A stretch of 64,000 nucleotides of DNA from Ligilactobacillus pabuli (GCF_022836475.1 NZ_BQXH01000002.1:1-64000), one strand, 5' to 3'; shown: positions 10,028-20,537, counted from the stretch's first letter. Notes: generated from the sequence alone by a model not told the origin. Made by a program: numbers and translations.

Positions 10028-10083
10028 TTGCAGTTTTCAGAGAACTTTGTATAATGAAATCATAAAGGTCAAAGAAGGTCAAA
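10028..10083 (+). promoter_or_regulatory. clpE promoter with CtsR operator
   Basis: A -35 TTGCAG (10028-10033) and a perfect -10 TATAAT (10050-10055) are 16 bp apart. The CtsR operator is two perfect GGTCAAA heptads (10067-10073 and 10077-10083) separated by three bases, the classical direct-repeat arrangement, lying just downstream of the start point. CtsR bound here would block initiation until heat or protein-damage stress. Confidence 0.93.
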
Positions 10084-10132
10084 TAGATTTCACCTTCACT
10101 GACCGACACTTACGAAAGGTCGTGAATTATAT

Positions 10133-12346
10133 ATGCTATGTCAAAATTGTCAACAGAATCCAGCAACGATCCATTTGACAACGAATATTAATGGTCGGCA
10201 AACTTCGCTTGACCTCTGTCAAAGCTGTTATCGAAAATTAAAAGATCAAGCTGACCGTAATGGCCGTCCAAACGGCTCCATGCAAGACCCATTCGGTTTT
10301 GGTAACTTGGATGATATTTTCCGCTCGATGTCTGGTAATCAACCACGCAACCCGCAAGGAAGACAAATTCCACCGACTCAAGCAGCTGGCGGCCCTGGTC
10401 AAGGGAACGGTAATCAAACGATCCTTGGTCAATATGGTTTAGACTTAACTAATGAAGCTAAAAATGGTCGGATCGATCCTGTCATCGGTCGGGATAAAGA
10501 AATTGAACGAGTGGTTGAGATCTTAAACCGCCGGACTAAAAATAATCCTGTTTTAATTGGTGAAGCCGGGGTTGGTAAAACTGCTGTTGTTGAAGGCTTA
10601 GCCCAAAAAATCGTGGATAACGATGTGCCGCAGAAACTGCAAAATAAAAAGGTGATCCGCTTAGACGTCGTTTCACTGGTTCAAGGTACAGGGATCCGGG
10701 GTCAATTCGAAGAACGAATGAAACAGTTAATGGATGAACTGAAAAAAGAGAAGAATACGATCCTCTTTATTGATGAGATCCATGAAATTGTTGGTGCCGG
10801 GAATGCTGAAGGCGGCATGGACGCCGGCAACGTTTTGAAGCCTGCCCTCGCCCGTGGAGAACTGCAATTGGTCGGAGCGACAACGTTAAATGAGTACCGG
10901 ACAATTGAAAAAGATGCTGCCCTTGCCCGTCGTTTGCAGCCGATCCAGGTCAATGAACCTTCAGTAGCTGAAACTGTCAAGATCTTGCAAGGAATCAGTA
11001 CTAAGTATGAAGCTTACCACCATGTGCACTACACGCAAGAAGCTTTAGCTGCAGCGGCCAACTTGTCTGCGCGCTATATTCAGGATCGTTTCTTGCCTGA
11101 TAAAGCCATTGACCTGCTGGATGAATCCGGTTCGAAAAAGAACTTAACGATCCATACCGTGGATCCAGAAGTCATGGACCAAAAGATCAAGGAAGCTGAA
11201 GATGACAAACAAGCAGCCTTAAAAGATGAAGACTATGAAAAAGCCGCTTACTACCGTGATCAGGTCACGAAATTCACGAAGATGAAAGATAATGCTTCCC
11301 CTGATGAAAATGTGCCTGAGATTACTGCCAAAGATATGGAAAAAATTGTCGAAGCTAAGACTAACATTCCAGTTGGCGAACTTAAAGCTAAAGAGCAAGC
11401 ACAGTTGAAGAACTTAGCCGGTTCCTTGGAAGAACACGTCATTGGTCAAGACCAAGCCGTCAATAAAGTTGCCCGTGCAATCCGCAGAAACCGGGTTGGC
11501 TTTAACAAATCTGGTCGTCCAATTGGTTCCTTCTTATTTGTTGGACCAACCGGTGTCGGTAAAACCGAAACGGCTAAGCAGTTGGCGCGTGAATTATTTG
11601 GGACAGAAGATTCCATGATCCGCTTTGACATGAGTGAGTACATGGAGAAATTCTCAGTCTCCAAGTTGATTGGTTCGCCTCCAGGCTACGTCGGCTATGA
11701 AGAAGCTGGACAATTGACCGAACAAGTTCGCCGTCATCCTTACAGCTTGATCTTGCTCGATGAAATTGAAAAAGCTCATCCAGATGTTTTGCATACTTTC
11801 TTGCAGATCTTAGACGATGGTCGTTTGACTGACTCACAAGGTCGGACGGTTTCCTTTAAGGATACGATCATTATCATGACATCTAACGCTGGAAGCGGCG
11901 ACTCTGTTGCTTCCGTTGGTTTTGGTGCTGAAGCATCCGGTCAGACCAACTCCATCTTAGCTAGTTTGACTAAGTACTTTAAGCCTGAATTCTTAAACCG
12001 TTTTGACGGGATCATTGAATTCAACGCCTTAACTAAAGAAAACTTGCACCATATTGTCAACTTAATGTTAGATGATGTCAATGAAATGCTTTCTGCTAAA
12101 GAAATCAGCTTGCGGGTCACTGGCCCAGTTGCTGACAAATTAGTTGATTTGGGTTATGATCCGAAGATGGGCGCTCGTCCTTTACGTCGAGTTATCCAAG
12201 AACAACTCGAAGACCGGATCGCGGATTACTATCTAGATAATCCTGCTAACAAACACTTATTAGCTAAGTTAGAAGATGGCAACATCAAGATCACTACTGA
12301 TGATGAAACTGCCAACGACAAAACTGACAAAACAACTGACAAGTAA
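10133..12346 (+). CDS. clpE: ATP-dependent Clp protease ATP-binding subunit ClpE
   Basis: AAA+ unfoldase of 737 residues that feeds ClpP. The N-terminal zinc finger (Cys3, Cys6, Cys29, Cys32) identifies ClpE rather than ClpC. A Gln/Gly/Pro-rich linker (about 50-95) leads into the first AAA+ module (Walker A GEAGVGKT, Walker B LFIDEIHE), a UVR-type helical insert ([15 protein letters not shown]), and the second AAA+ module ([26 protein letters not shown]) with a C-terminal D2-small domain. Start: the ATG at 10133 lies downstream of GAAAGGT. It is monocistronic, with its own CtsR-controlled promoter and terminator. Confidence 0.97.
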   Translation: MLCQNCQQNPATIHLTTNINGRQTSLDLCQSCYRKLKDQADRNGRPNGSMQDPFGFGNLDDIFRSMSGNQPRNPQGRQIPPTQAAGGPGQGNGNQTILGQYGLDLTNEAKNGRIDPVIGRDKEIERVVEILNRRTKNNPVLIGEAGVGKTAVVEGLAQKIVDNDVPQKLQNKKVIRLDVVSLVQGTGIRGQFEERMKQLMDELKKEKNTILFIDEIHEIVGAGNAEGGMDAGNVLKPALARGELQLVGATTLNEYRTIEKDAALARRLQPIQVNEPSVAETVKILQGISTKYEAYHHVHYTQEALAAAANLSARYIQDRFLPDKAIDLLDESGSKKNLTIHTVDPEVMDQKIKEAEDDKQAALKDEDYEKAAYYRDQVTKFTKMKDNASPDENVPEITAKDMEKIVEAKTNIPVGELKAKEQAQLKNLAGSLEEHVIGQDQAVNKVARAIRRNRVGFNKSGRPIGSFLFVGPTGVGKTETAKQLARELFGTEDSMIRFDMSEYMEKFSVSKLIGSPPGYVGYEEAGQLTEQVRRHPYSLILLDEIEKAHPDVLHTFLQILDDGRLTDSQGRTVSFKDTIIIMTSNAGSGDSVASVGFGAEASGQTNSILASLTKYFKPEFLNRFDGIIEFNALTKENLHHIVNLMLDDVNEMLSAKEISLRVTGPVADKLVDLGYDPKMGARPLRRVIQEQLEDRIADYYLDNPANKHLLAKLEDGNIKITTDDETANDKTDKTTDK

Positions 12347-12367
12347 TTAACTAGTCCTTAGTTATTA

Positions 12368-12408
12368 GCCCGCAAATTTCACTTACGAGAAATTTGCGGG
12401 CTTTTTTA
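12368..12408 (+). terminator. Terminator of clpE
   Basis: A perfect 13-bp stem GCCCGCAAATTTC / GAAATTTGCGGGC is followed by TTTTTT. Confidence 0.95.
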
Positions 12409-12535
12409 TTGCTCCAAAACACTAATTGGCCTGCTGGGTCGAGCCTGAATGAACGCCCAGCATCAATTAGTGCCCTGCTACAATTTTGAACCTGTGCTTT
12501 TTTGGAAAAAATCACCCAGTTTCAAGTATTATCTA

Positions 12536-12588
12536 TTGTTAGATTGGATATTTTTAATATATAATATAAGCAAAAGAAGGTTTGGAGG
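12536..12588 (+). promoter_or_regulatory. Promoter and RBS of the DUF1827 gene
   Basis: TTGTTA (12536-12541), 18 bp, TATAAT (12560-12565), then GGAGG (12584-12588) seven bases before the ATG at 12596. This fixes the start and excludes the longer upstream frame. Confidence 0.75.
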
Positions 12589-12595
12589 TCAGATC

Positions 12596-12877
12596 ATGAT
12601 GAACTTAATCGATGTCACTAACAGTTATGCCCGTGAAATTAGTAAGGAACTTCGTGTTTCTCCTGTGCATTTTATTAAGGTTTATACCTTAGGCAATTCT
12701 GTCGTGGTTCATAAAAAGAAACAAGATGCCCATGAAATCGTCATCTCCAATAAACTACGTGAGATCACGGATAAAGAATTGAACTTTGTTCTAGACACGA
12801 TCCTTGGCACTGACCAAAACCAAGCTGTCATTTCAAAAGCTGGTAAAGTAATTGAAATTGAAAGTGCAATCAAATAA
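12596..12877 (+). CDS. DUF1827 family protein
   Basis: A 93-residue small protein (MMNLIDVTNSYAREISKEL...). The pattern of an N-terminal LIDVTNSY, then HFIKVYTLGNSVVVH, then EIVISNKLREITD matches DUF1827, found throughout Lactobacillales without a known function. The start is set by GGAGG at seven bases, and a second ATG at codon 2 is possible. It is monocistronic, bracketed by the clpE terminator and its own. Confidence 0.8.
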   Translation: MMNLIDVTNSYAREISKELRVSPVHFIKVYTLGNSVVVHKKKQDAHEIVISNKLREITDKELNFVLDTILGTDQNQAVISKAGKVIEIESAIK

Positions 12878-12933
12878 TTTGCAAGCTATCTGATTCCACA
12901 CAGCCCTGGCCAAGTAGTACGGACACTTAATTT

Positions 12934-12963
12934 AGACAGTCTCATTGAGGCTGTCTTTTTTTA
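12934..12963 (+). terminator. Terminator of the DUF1827 gene
   Basis: AGACAG and CTCA arms pair with GAG and CTGTCT (AGACAGtCTCA / TGAGgCTGTCT), followed by a run of T residues. Confidence 0.85.
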
Positions 12964-13082
12964 AAATGCCGCCTTTAACCTAAAAATTAAAATCAACTGT
13001 TAAAAACTACAAAATGTACGTTATAATGAACTATAACAGCACTAATTCAGAAGTAAACTACTAGTAAAAAGAGGTGAACAAA

Positions 13083-14231
13083 TTGGCACGGTTTGAACCA
13101 CTACAAATTATTCGACGTGGCTGGCGCGTTTTAAAAGCGGAATTTTCTGCAGAACGCCAACTGACCCCACTTGCTCAGACCGACGCTGACCAGGAGCTGA
13201 CTTCGCTTAAGTTCACGCCCGCTTTGAACGAGGAGGCTTCTGTCAAACCAGCCGGTCAATCACCTCAAGCACAGACTGAGCCAACTGACACTGCTCAAAC
13301 AATGCCAGTCAAAGTTTCCCGGACCGTTAGTCCGATTTCAGCTACAATTCTGGTTTTGTACTTAGATGACCAGCAAAAATCAATGACTGACCCGCAAATT
13401 TTGCATGGTGATCAAGGCCAACCAGTTCACTTGGAACTCAAACAATTCCGAAACTACTATGTCAAAAACATTGCTGGTTACACCTCAACTTTTACTGAGC
13501 GCTATGGTGTGATCAAGATCCACTATGCCGCAAAAAAAGCCGCACCGGTGTGGTTATTAGCCAAGGACCTGGATGATCACAGTTTGTTGACCAAACCAGA
13601 ATTTATTCATGGCGAATTAAATGAGCCCTATTCGTTAGTCGCACCCAGTTTTGTCAATTATCAGCTGCAACAAGCTCGTGGACCGGTGACTGGTCGTTTT
13701 CTAGAACGCCAGCAGATCGTAACTTATCTCTATCGCCAAAAGTTATGGCGTGAAGTCGACGAATCCTTACGGCTGTTACAGGTGACCGATTTTACCGCCT
13801 GCGTCAGTGCACCGCATGGTCAAACGCTCCATCTGACCCTAGCCAAAAACACCCTCTGGCAAGTTTTCAAATCCGTCACGACTACGGATGATAACGTCTG
13901 GTACTGCTTAGGCGGTAATACTTGGGTCAAACAAAGTGATCAAACCAAGTTGCTAGACCGGCAAAAGTACTTAACCCAAGCCAAAAGTGCTAGTCAGGTT
14001 CCGGAAAGTTATGCGGTGACTTTACACGCTAAAGCAACGATCGACTTTATTCCCGGCAAAAAAGTGGCCTTATATGATCTTCCCTGTGGTAAAAAGCAGG
14101 ATGCCTTAGCCGACGGTACCGCCGTTAAATTAACTGCACAAAAAAATCTCAGTGGCATGCAGTGGTATTGTGTCGCTGACCACGGTTGGATCTTAGCGGA
14201 ATATCTTAATTTCAAACATGCATCAAAATAG
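13083..14231 (+). CDS. MucBP-like repeat protein with SH3/GW-like C-terminus, no signal peptide
   Basis: I prefer the TTG start at 13083 (six bases after AAAGAGGTG) over the GTG at 13074, which overlaps the ribosome binding site. This gives 382 residues. After a Ser/Pro/Thr/Gln-rich linker (about 45-85), two tandem units of roughly 60 residues have the MucBP pattern (ILVLYLDDQQKSM...LHGDQGQPV...Y, then VWLLAKDLDDHSL...IHGELNEPY). Two SH3/GW-like modules follow, each ending with a WY-C-L/V-W pattern (DNVWYCLGGNTWV and MQWYCVADHGWI). No signal peptide, membrane segment or LPXTG motif is visible, which is odd for domains normally found on surface proteins. It may use a non-classical exit or act in the cytosol. 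Function is not known. Confidence 0.7.
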   Translation: MARFEPLQIIRRGWRVLKAEFSAERQLTPLAQTDADQELTSLKFTPALNEEASVKPAGQSPQAQTEPTDTAQTMPVKVSRTVSPISATILVLYLDDQQKSMTDPQILHGDQGQPVHLELKQFRNYYVKNIAGYTSTFTERYGVIKIHYAAKKAAPVWLLAKDLDDHSLLTKPEFIHGELNEPYSLVAPSFVNYQLQQARGPVTGRFLERQQIVTYLYRQKLWREVDESLRLLQVTDFTACVSAPHGQTLHLTLAKNTLWQVFKSVTTTDDNVWYCLGGNTWVKQSDQTKLLDRQKYLTQAKSASQVPESYAVTLHAKATIDFIPGKKVALYDLPCGKKQDALADGTAVKLTAQKNLSGMQWYCVADHGWILAEYLNFKHASK

Positions 14232-14270
14232 CAGTGCACTAGCCTTTTTGGTTAGTCCACTGCTATTTTT
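14226..14270 (+). terminator. Terminator of the MucBP-like gene
   Basis: AATAGCAGTG pairs with CACTGCTATT across a 21-base loop and is followed by TTT. The stem begins at the stop codon. Confidence 0.8.
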
Positions 14271-14331
14271 GACTGGTTATACCGGCTAAGACATGTCTCC
14301 AGACTGATGCGAGCTCATTTTGATCCCACTC

Positions 14332-14362
14332 AAAAAGCAGACTGTGTTTCGCAGCCTGCTTA
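14332..14362 (-). terminator. Terminator of prfC
   Basis: On the minus strand AAGCAGGCTG pairs with CAGTCTGCTT, followed by a T run. Confidence 0.85.
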
Positions 14363-14371
14363 GTTTAGCTA

Positions 14372-15958
14372 TTATAGCAATGAGAACAATTTGACATCCG
14401 GATACTTGCCGGCAAACCAGCGTTCCGCAAAATCATTTTCAAATAAGAATAGTGGTTGTTCTTTCAAGTCCTTAACCAGCATATTCCGCGAACTAGCCAT
14501 CTTTTCATCTAGCTGTTCTGGGTCGATCCATCGGGCAATTTTATGTCCAAGCGGTGTCATCACAACTTCAGAATGATATTCATTTAACATCCGGAACTGG
14601 AAGACTTCAAACTGCAGTTGACCAACGGCACCCAAGATATAGTCACCAGTTGAGTAGCTTTGATACAACTGGATCGCACCTTCTTGCACTAACTGTTGGA
14701 TCCCCTTGTGGAATGATTTTTGCTTCATCACGTTTTTAGCGGTGACACGCACAAATAATTCTGGGGTAAACTGCGGCAATTTTGGATACTGCAAACTTTG
14801 CTTGCCACTGTAGATCGTATCCCCGATTTGGAAATTACCAGTATCATACAGCCCAATAATATCGCCAGCAACCGCATTTTCCACTGTTTCCCGGGTGTCC
14901 GCCATAAATTGCGTCGAATTCGACAAACGCATTGACTTGCCCGTCCGGGTCAAATTAACGTCCATCCCTCGTTCAAACTCGCCAGAACAAATGCGCACAA
15001 AGGCGATCCGGTCACGATGATTAGGATTCATGTTAGCTTGGATCTTAAAGATAAAGCCAGAGAAATCAGCTGAATCAGGTGCAATTGTCTCTTCTGCTTC
15101 AGTTTGATGGGCACTTGGAGCTGGTGCAAATTGCAGATAAGCATCCAAGAAAGTTTTGACCCCAAAATTAGTTAAGGCTGAGCCAAAGAAGACTGGTGTC
15201 AACTCGCCACTCGCGATTTTTTGTTCGTCAAAGTCATTACCGGCATCTTTAACTAGTTCGACTTCATCCAAGACCTGTTGGTAGATACTATCTTCCATCA
15301 GTTCATTTTCAACCGCCAGCTTACCGTCTTCATCCAACGGTAAGAAATCTTGGCCCTTATCTTCTGAATGATAAAGTTCGATCCGGTTGTTATAAATGTC
15401 ATACAAACCACGCAGATCTTTTCCCATCCCAATTGGCCAGTTCATAGCATAAGCATTGATTCCTAAAACTTCTTCCAATTCACTGATCAAATCTAATGGT
15501 TCACGACTGTCACGGTCCAACTTGTTCATAAAGGTAAAAATCGGGATCCCCCGCATTTTACAGATCTGGAACAATTTTTTGGTCTGGGGTTCGATCCCTT
15601 TCGCGGCATCGATGATCATCACCGCAGAATCCACCGCCATCAAAGTTCGGTAAGTATCTTCAGAAAAATCCTCATGTCCTGGGGTGTCCAAGATATTGAT
15701 CCGTTTACCAGCGTAATCAAACTGCATCACAGAACTGGTCACTGAGATCCCACGTTTCTTTTCAATTTCCATCCAGTCAGACTTGGCAAAATTCCCCGTC
15801 TTTTTTGCTTTCACCGTACCCGCTGTCCGCAAAACACCACCGAACAGCAATAACTGTTCGGTAATCGTCGTTTTCCCGGCATCCGGATGTGAGATGATGG
15901 CAAATGTGCGCCGTTTGGCAACTTCATTGTCTAATTCTTTTTTATTCATTTTGCTCAC
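14372..15958 (-). CDS. prfC: Peptide chain release factor 3
   Basis: Translational GTPase of 528 residues that recycles RF1/RF2 from the ribosome after peptide release. G1 is [18 protein letters not shown] (near residue 18), the switch region carries [17 protein letters not shown]3 is [15 protein letters not shown] and G4 is FMNKLDRD. The [10 protein letters not shown] switch I sequence and the 528-residue length distinguish RF3 from EF-G and TypA. The start [13 protein letters not shown] could also be the second ATG. It is single, with its own terminator, downstream of a CBS-domain membrane protein on the same strand. Confidence 0.97.
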   Translation of the reverse strand: MSKMNKKELDNEVAKRRTFAIISHPDAGKTTITEQLLLFGGVLRTAGTVKAKKTGNFAKSDWMEIEKKRGISVTSSVMQFDYAGKRINILDTPGHEDFSEDTYRTLMAVDSAVMIIDAAKGIEPQTKKLFQICKMRGIPIFTFMNKLDRDSREPLDLISELEEVLGINAYAMNWPIGMGKDLRGLYDIYNNRIELYHSEDKGQDFLPLDEDGKLAVENELMEDSIYQQVLDEVELVKDAGNDFDEQKIASGELTPVFFGSALTNFGVKTFLDAYLQFAPAPSAHQTEAEETIAPDSADFSGFIFKIQANMNPNHRDRIAFVRICSGEFERGMDVNLTRTGKSMRLSNSTQFMADTRETVENAVAGDIIGLYDTGNFQIGDTIYSGKQSLQYPKLPQFTPELFVRVTAKNVMKQKSFHKGIQQLVQEGAIQLYQSYSTGDYILGAVGQLQFEVFQFRMLNEYHSEVVMTPLGHKIARWIDPEQLDEKMASSRNMLVKDLKEQPLFLFENDFAERWFAGKYPDVKLFSLL

Positions 15959-15985
15959 TATTCCTTATTCTCACTGTGCTCTTCA

Positions 15986-16029
15986 TTAAAATAGGACGGT
16001 TTCGCAGTTTAACTAGCCAACCGTCCTAG
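15986..16029 (-). terminator. Terminator of the CorC/HlyC-like gene
   Basis: On the minus strand TAGGACGGTT pairs with AACCGTCCTA and is followed by TTTTAATG. The stem is nearly symmetric and may act in both directions. Confidence 0.8.
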
Positions 16030-16043
16030 TCGTTACTCTCTAA

Positions 16044-17417
16044 TTATTCTTGGTCGCGATGTAATTCTAACTTCGCTTGTGCTTTACGTTTGGATTTTTC
16101 CCGTTGCACCCGATATTCCAGTGCCGTTTGCGCGACATCGATCTCTAGTTTAAGTAAACGATCGCCGTCCATCTCAGACACTTTCAATTTTGAACCATCG
16201 TCTAAGGTGATTTGATCTTTTCCAGGTTCATCTGGAATATACCCCAATTGGGTGATCATATAGCCCGCGATCGTATCAACATCTGGGACCGAGATCGTTT
16301 GTCCAAATTCATCGTTAAAATCAGCCAAAGCCATCTTGCCTTGAACGCTAAACTTAGTTGGCCCAACCTGTCGCAGCATGCGATCTGGTTCATCGGATTC
16401 GTCTTCGATCTCCCCGACGATCTCTTCAATCAGATCTTCCAGAGTGACTAAGCCCACGACTCCACCATACTCATCCAGTAAAATGGCCATATGATTTTGC
16501 TTACGCTTCATCTCATAGATCAACTGGTCGATCATGATCGTTTCCGGCACAAAGAATGGTTCATTCATGACTTGCCGGATCGTAATATGTTCAAAACCGA
16601 ACTTCCGAGCAGCCTTAACTAGGTTCTTGATGTGAACCACGCCGATCACCTTGTCTTTATCTTCATGATAAACCGGGATCCGCGAATAGTTCATCTGCAA
16701 AATATCATCGATACTCCGGTCATTATCATTAGTAATATCGATCATAAACGCATCGATCCGAGGCACCATGACTTCCCGCGCCATTTTTTCATGCAGCGAC
16801 AAGATTCCTTCGATCATTTCATATTCGTCATTATCAATTTCGCCCTTACTGCGTCCTTCTTCGATCAGGTCCACAATATTTTGCCAAGACATGGCCTGAT
16901 TAGGTGCCACGGGCGTCGTTTCACTCTTGCCAAATAACTGACTTAGCCAGTTAGATAAAAAGACCAGTGGTAAAAAGATCACGACCGCCCAGTGTTTATA
17001 ACCGTACGAATGAACAACCTTTTGAGCAGCATGACCACTCACCAACCGTAATGGTAATTTAACTAAAAGCGGTTCGACCAACAAACTAACAACTAGGCCT
17101 AAAACGACCGCACCACCGCAAATGACCGCTAAATTCTGGTCCAAGCGCAATAAGCCGGCCGCTGCCGCAAAAATCAATCCCAACAAACTTGTCGTCCACC
17201 GGGCAAAGTGCGCGAGCTCATATTCCCGCGGTAATTTTTGTCCTAAGTTGACGAACTTTTCCCTTCTTTTGTCAGTTAAATCTGCACTCGCATGCTCTAG
17301 TGCCTGAGCTGATGTCGTTTCCAATGCCTCTTCATACAAGGCGAACCAAAAACTAAGCACCAACATCACACCAGCAATGACCCACAAGATCCACTGCTGT
17401 CCAGGATCAGCATCCAT
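16044..17417 (-). CDS. Membrane CBS-domain protein, HlyC/CorC (CNNM) family
   Basis: About 457 residues from the ATG that follows TTGGAGTGGTGG. An upstream TTG gives six more residues and is less likely. The order is DUF21 membrane domain (four hydrophobic segments within residues 10-165), a CBS pair (from REVMVPRIDAFMIDI to ILLDEYGGVVGLVTLEDLIEEIVGEI) and a CorC_HlyC domain (YMITQLGYIPDEPG). This is the standard architecture of CNNM/CorC magnesium- or cobalt-efflux-related proteins. The name hemolysin is historical. Substrate is not deducible here. Confidence 0.9.
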   Translation of the reverse strand: MDADPGQQWILWVIAGVMLVLSFWFALYEEALETTSAQALEHASADLTDKRREKFVNLGQKLPREYELAHFARWTTSLLGLIFAAAAGLLRLDQNLAVICGGAVVLGLVVSLLVEPLLVKLPLRLVSGHAAQKVVHSYGYKHWAVVIFLPLVFLSNWLSQLFGKSETTPVAPNQAMSWQNIVDLIEEGRSKGEIDNDEYEMIEGILSLHEKMAREVMVPRIDAFMIDITNDNDRSIDDILQMNYSRIPVYHEDKDKVIGVVHIKNLVKAARKFGFEHITIRQVMNEPFFVPETIMIDQLIYEMKRKQNHMAILLDEYGGVVGLVTLEDLIEEIVGEIEDESDEPDRMLRQVGPTKFSVQGKMALADFNDEFGQTISVPDVDTIAGYMITQLGYIPDEPGKDQITLDDGSKLKVSEMDGDRLLKLEIDVAQTALEYRVQREKSKRKAQAKLELHRDQE

Positions 17418-17487
17418 ATTTTTCCACCACTCCAATAATAAAGTTTATATCACTCAATTATACTATATCTCAAACACTTTCAACAAA

Positions 17488-18924
17488 TTATTTTGGTACT
17501 CGGATAGTATCTCCTGCAGTTAGGTTGACATCTGAGCCCATATCATTCAATTCTTGAATTTTTTCAACGGTCGTTGCGTATTTTTGGGCTAACTCACCGA
17601 TCGTTTCACCATCGCCCACATTAACTGTTTGTGTTTCTTCTTTTGACTCGGCTGAAGACGATGACGAAGATGAGGCCGACGACGAACTAGCCGAGCTGGC
17701 AGAACTAGCACTAGCTTTTTTTGCCGAACTTGCCTGCTTTGTACTGGAAGCTTCCTGCACCTTTTTGGCAGCAGTCTGTTGTGAACTCGACTTTTTAAGT
17801 TCTACTGCGAGCGAACTTGAATCAGCCTGCTTTCTGGACTCTAATTTGGAAGACTCAGCTGATTGCCGGTGGGTCAGACTAAATTGGCTCTTTTCTGCAA
17901 ACCACCAGCCGCCAACTACTAAGATCACCACGATAGCCGTGACTATCCAGCCCCAGCGACCATGATGCGTTTTGATGGCATCTGGTGTTGCTTTAGCCGT
18001 TGCAGTTGCTTTAGTCTTTTGACTGACAGGGTCTACACCATGCTCGACAAAGAACGCCTTGCGCATGCGCGGTTCGTCTTTTCTAGTGTAGCCTTGTTGA
18101 AATTGCTCTCCTTTAAACTCTTCATACAAGCGGTTAATGTCAAATTCGACCTGCTTTTTTTGCTGCTTGGCTAAGTAGTCATTTTGTTCCGGCAAACTCA
18201 GGCCATAGTAGTAATCCATGAAATATTGGTACTGTTGCAAGACATCTTTTGTGGGGCCAAAGTCTTGTTGCTCCCCAAATTGCAGCCAAACTGTCCGTTC
18301 ACAGAAGTTTTCCACGTTTAACCCGCGAGAATCACTAATGAAAAATGACACGCCTAAATCCTTTAAACGTTGGATTCGGTCGGCCGTCTTTTGGAAAAAG
18401 TCCTGGTCTAATAAGAAAAATAAATCATCGATCAAAACTAACTCCGGCTGCAAATATAAGGCGATCCCCAGGCTCAAACGGGCGCGCATCCCCACCGAAT
18501 ACTCATTCACTGGTCGGTAGAGCCACTGACCCAACTCACAGAAATTAATGATTCCGTTCGTTAAGTGGTCGCCTTTAAAACTATCGATGTCGGCAGCTGC
18601 AATTTGCGTCCGAATGTTTTCAAGTCCTGTTTGCTCATTATTGAGGCCATGGGTCGCTGAAGCCAGATTGATCCGGTTATTGCAAGTAATAAAACCGGTC
18701 GTTTGCTTGGTCAGCCCACTGATCACTTGCAGCAAAGTTCCTTTACCGGAACCGTTTAAGCCCACGATCCCGACTGCTTCGCCATCGTTGACATTTAAGG
18801 TCACACCGCGTAATTGCCAGAAGTTGTCATTTTCTGCGGTATGGACCACACCCTTGTTACGCTCTTTTTTGTCGATCATTAAGGGACTTTCTTTTGTAAT
18901 ATACTTTAATTCAATTTTAGCCAT
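17488..18924 (-). CDS. TagH-like ABC ATPase with degenerate catalytic motifs and C-terminal LysM domain
   Basis: A 478-residue protein. Residues 1-240 are an ABC domain of the TagH (teichoic acid export) type, including the ENFCERTVWL end of the domain. Key ATPase residues deviate: Walker A is GLNGSGKGT (55-63, Gly62 where Ser/Thr is expected after Lys61), the catalytic Glu after Walker B is Asp167 (LVLIDD), and the switch histidine is Asp198 (FFISDSR). The signature region (YSVGMRARLS) is retained. A membrane segment (WGWIVTAIVVILVVGGWWFA, about 325-344) is followed by a Ser/Ala-rich linker and a LysM domain (about 433-478), so the C-terminus should lie outside and bind peptidoglycan. No TagG permease gene is adjacent. 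It may be a structural or regulatory relative of TagH rather than an active exporter ATPase. Confidence 0.82.
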   Translation of the reverse strand: MAKIELKYITKESPLMIDKKERNKGVVHTAENDNFWQLRGVTLNVNDGEAVGIVGLNGSGKGTLLQVISGLTKQTTGFITCNNRINLASATHGLNNEQTGLENIRTQIAAADIDSFKGDHLTNGIINFCELGQWLYRPVNEYSVGMRARLSLGIALYLQPELVLIDDLFFLLDQDFFQKTADRIQRLKDLGVSFFISDSRGLNVENFCERTVWLQFGEQQDFGPTKDVLQQYQYFMDYYYGLSLPEQNDYLAKQQKKQVEFDINRLYEEFKGEQFQQGYTRKDEPRMRKAFFVEHGVDPVSQKTKATATAKATPDAIKTHHGRWGWIVTAIVVILVVGGWWFAEKSQFSLTHRQSAESSKLESRKQADSSSLAVELKKSSSQQTAAKKVQEASSTKQASSAKKASASSASSASSSSASSSSSSSAESKEETQTVNVGDGETIGELAQKYATTVEKIQELNDMGSDVNLTAGDTIRVPK

Positions 18925-19117
18925 TTTGCTCTCCCTGAAATTTAAAATCGGTTAAGTTAAATACTAATCAACTCTCTATGCTCTGTCAATTACCAGGCCA
19001 CAGTTTTACCCAGCTTGGCAGAACCATTTGTCACAACAAAGCCCCAACTATCGGCATAAAACTCACGGCGACAGTCGAGGCTCACATCATTTTGGTCGGT
19101 CCTCAGAAACTTTTGAC

Positions 19118-20146
19118 CTAGAAAGTCTGGGCAGTCGCTTCAGACTTACCTTGACGGGTCATTAAGTTGCCAATTTCTTCTTTAATATCTGCTTTTTGGT
19201 ACAAAACATTGTAAATGGCATTCGTGATCGGCATCTCGATCTGCTTTTGCGCCGCTAATTCGTAGGCAGCCTTGCAGGTGTTGATTCCTTCAATCACCAT
19301 CCCCATATCGGCGATCACGTCAGGGAGTTTTTTACCAGCACCTAACTGGTCCCCTGCCCGCCAGTTCCGGGAATGGACACTAGTACATGTAACTATCAGA
19401 TCACCAACGCCGGATAAGCCGATAAAGGTCAATGGGTCAGCCCCAAAAGCCACACCCAAACGGCTGATTTCAGCCAGTCCCCGAGTCATCAAAGCTGCCT
19501 TAGCATCGTCGCCGTAGCCTAGGCCGTGCAAAGCCCCAGCACCTAAAGCGATGATGTTTTTGAAGGCGGCCCCTAATTCGACCCCGATCAAGTCGGTGTT
19601 CGTGTAGATCCGCAGGTAGTCATTCATAAACAGGTCTTGCACTTGCTTGGCCAGCTCTAAATCTTCGCTGGCCGCTGTGATCAAGGTTAAATCGTGGTGC
19701 GCCACTTCTTCAGCGTGACTTGGGCCAGACAAGGCCACGATCCCCTGATTATAGCCCGCCGGAATTTCTTCGGCGATAATTTCGGAGATTCGTTTATAAG
19801 TCTTCAGCTCCAAACCCTTGCTGGCATGAACCAAGAGCGGTGCTTGATTCGTCGCGCGCAAAATGTCGCAGACCTGAACAGCCACTTCACGAACCGCTTT
19901 AGTTGGTACGACAAATAAGATCACATCAGCATCATGCAACGCCTCTTGCAGGTCAGTTGTTGCATGTAAACTATCAGAAAAACGTAAATCCTGGATATAC
20001 TTGCTATTAGTATGTTGGTGGTTAATTTCATCTGCCTGGGCACTCTTATAGGTCCACAAGGCAACTTCGTGTCCGTTCTCGTCCAAAACATTGGCAAGCA
20101 CGCTTCCCCAAGAACCAGCACCTAAGACAGCAACTTTTTTAGTCAT
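19118..20146 (-). CDS. gpsA: Glycerol-3-phosphate dehydrogenase [NAD(P)+]
   Basis: Cytosolic enzyme of 342 residues that reduces dihydroxyacetone phosphate to sn-glycerol-3-phosphate for phospholipid and (lipo)teichoic acid synthesis. The N-terminal Rossmann motif is [17 protein letters not shown]. Further signatures are [10 protein letters not shown] (near 140) and the catalytic lysine region [16 protein letters not shown] (near 186-201), with [12 protein letters not shown]. Length is typical. Its product feeds the LTA pathway encoded at the start of the window. Confidence 0.97.
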   Translation of the reverse strand: MTKKVAVLGAGSWGSVLANVLDENGHEVALWTYKSAQADEINHQHTNSKYIQDLRFSDSLHATTDLQEALHDADVILFVVPTKAVREVAVQVCDILRATNQAPLLVHASKGLELKTYKRISEIIAEEIPAGYNQGIVALSGPSHAEEVAHHDLTLITAASEDLELAKQVQDLFMNDYLRIYTNTDLIGVELGAAFKNIIALGAGALHGLGYGDDAKAALMTRGLAEISRLGVAFGADPLTFIGLSGVGDLIVTCTSVHSRNWRAGDQLGAGKKLPDVIADMGMVIEGINTCKAAYELAAQKQIEMPITNAIYNVLYQKADIKEEIGNLMTRQGKSEATAQTF

Positions 20147-20467
20147 AATTAACGTTTCATCCCATTCTTATTTTTTCATTATCTTGAACTTGCTTTACAG
20201 AAGTAACAATACCATACTTCTACGTACCTAGCAATTTTAACCCAGTCAAAAGCCGGCTGGACGGGCTTTTGTCCTAGCAATATCGGGCATTGAGCTGTGA
20301 CTAAGTTTTCGTTAAAAATTTGGCGAAATGGTGGTGCAGATCAAGTCTCGTTGCTATCTTGCTCAGTCGCTTTTCCATTAGAGCACGTCATATCAACAAC
20401 AAGACGACCTCCCCGCCGCTTCTTTGGCTAACAATTCATCAGCGGCATAGAATCTAACTGCAACGAC
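20147..20467. other. Intergenic between gpsA and the DUF402 gene, nothing recognised
   Basis: About 320 bp without a credible reading frame. A GC-richer patch near 20225-20290 contains short complementary segments (AAAAGCC and GGGCTTTT), possibly a hairpin. A T-rich promoter for gpsA is expected near 20160-20215 but is not assigned. Confidence 0.35.
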
Positions 20468-20503
20468 AAAAAAGCCCCCGCTGATCAGCAAGCAGCTATC
20501 AGC
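20468..20503 (-). terminator. Terminator of the DUF402 (Ntdp-like) gene
   Basis: On the minus strand GCTGAT pairs with ATCAGC, followed by GGGGGCTTTTTTG. Confidence 0.65.
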
Positions 20504-20537
20504 CAGAGACTTTTTTGTGCTAAACACTACGATGGTG

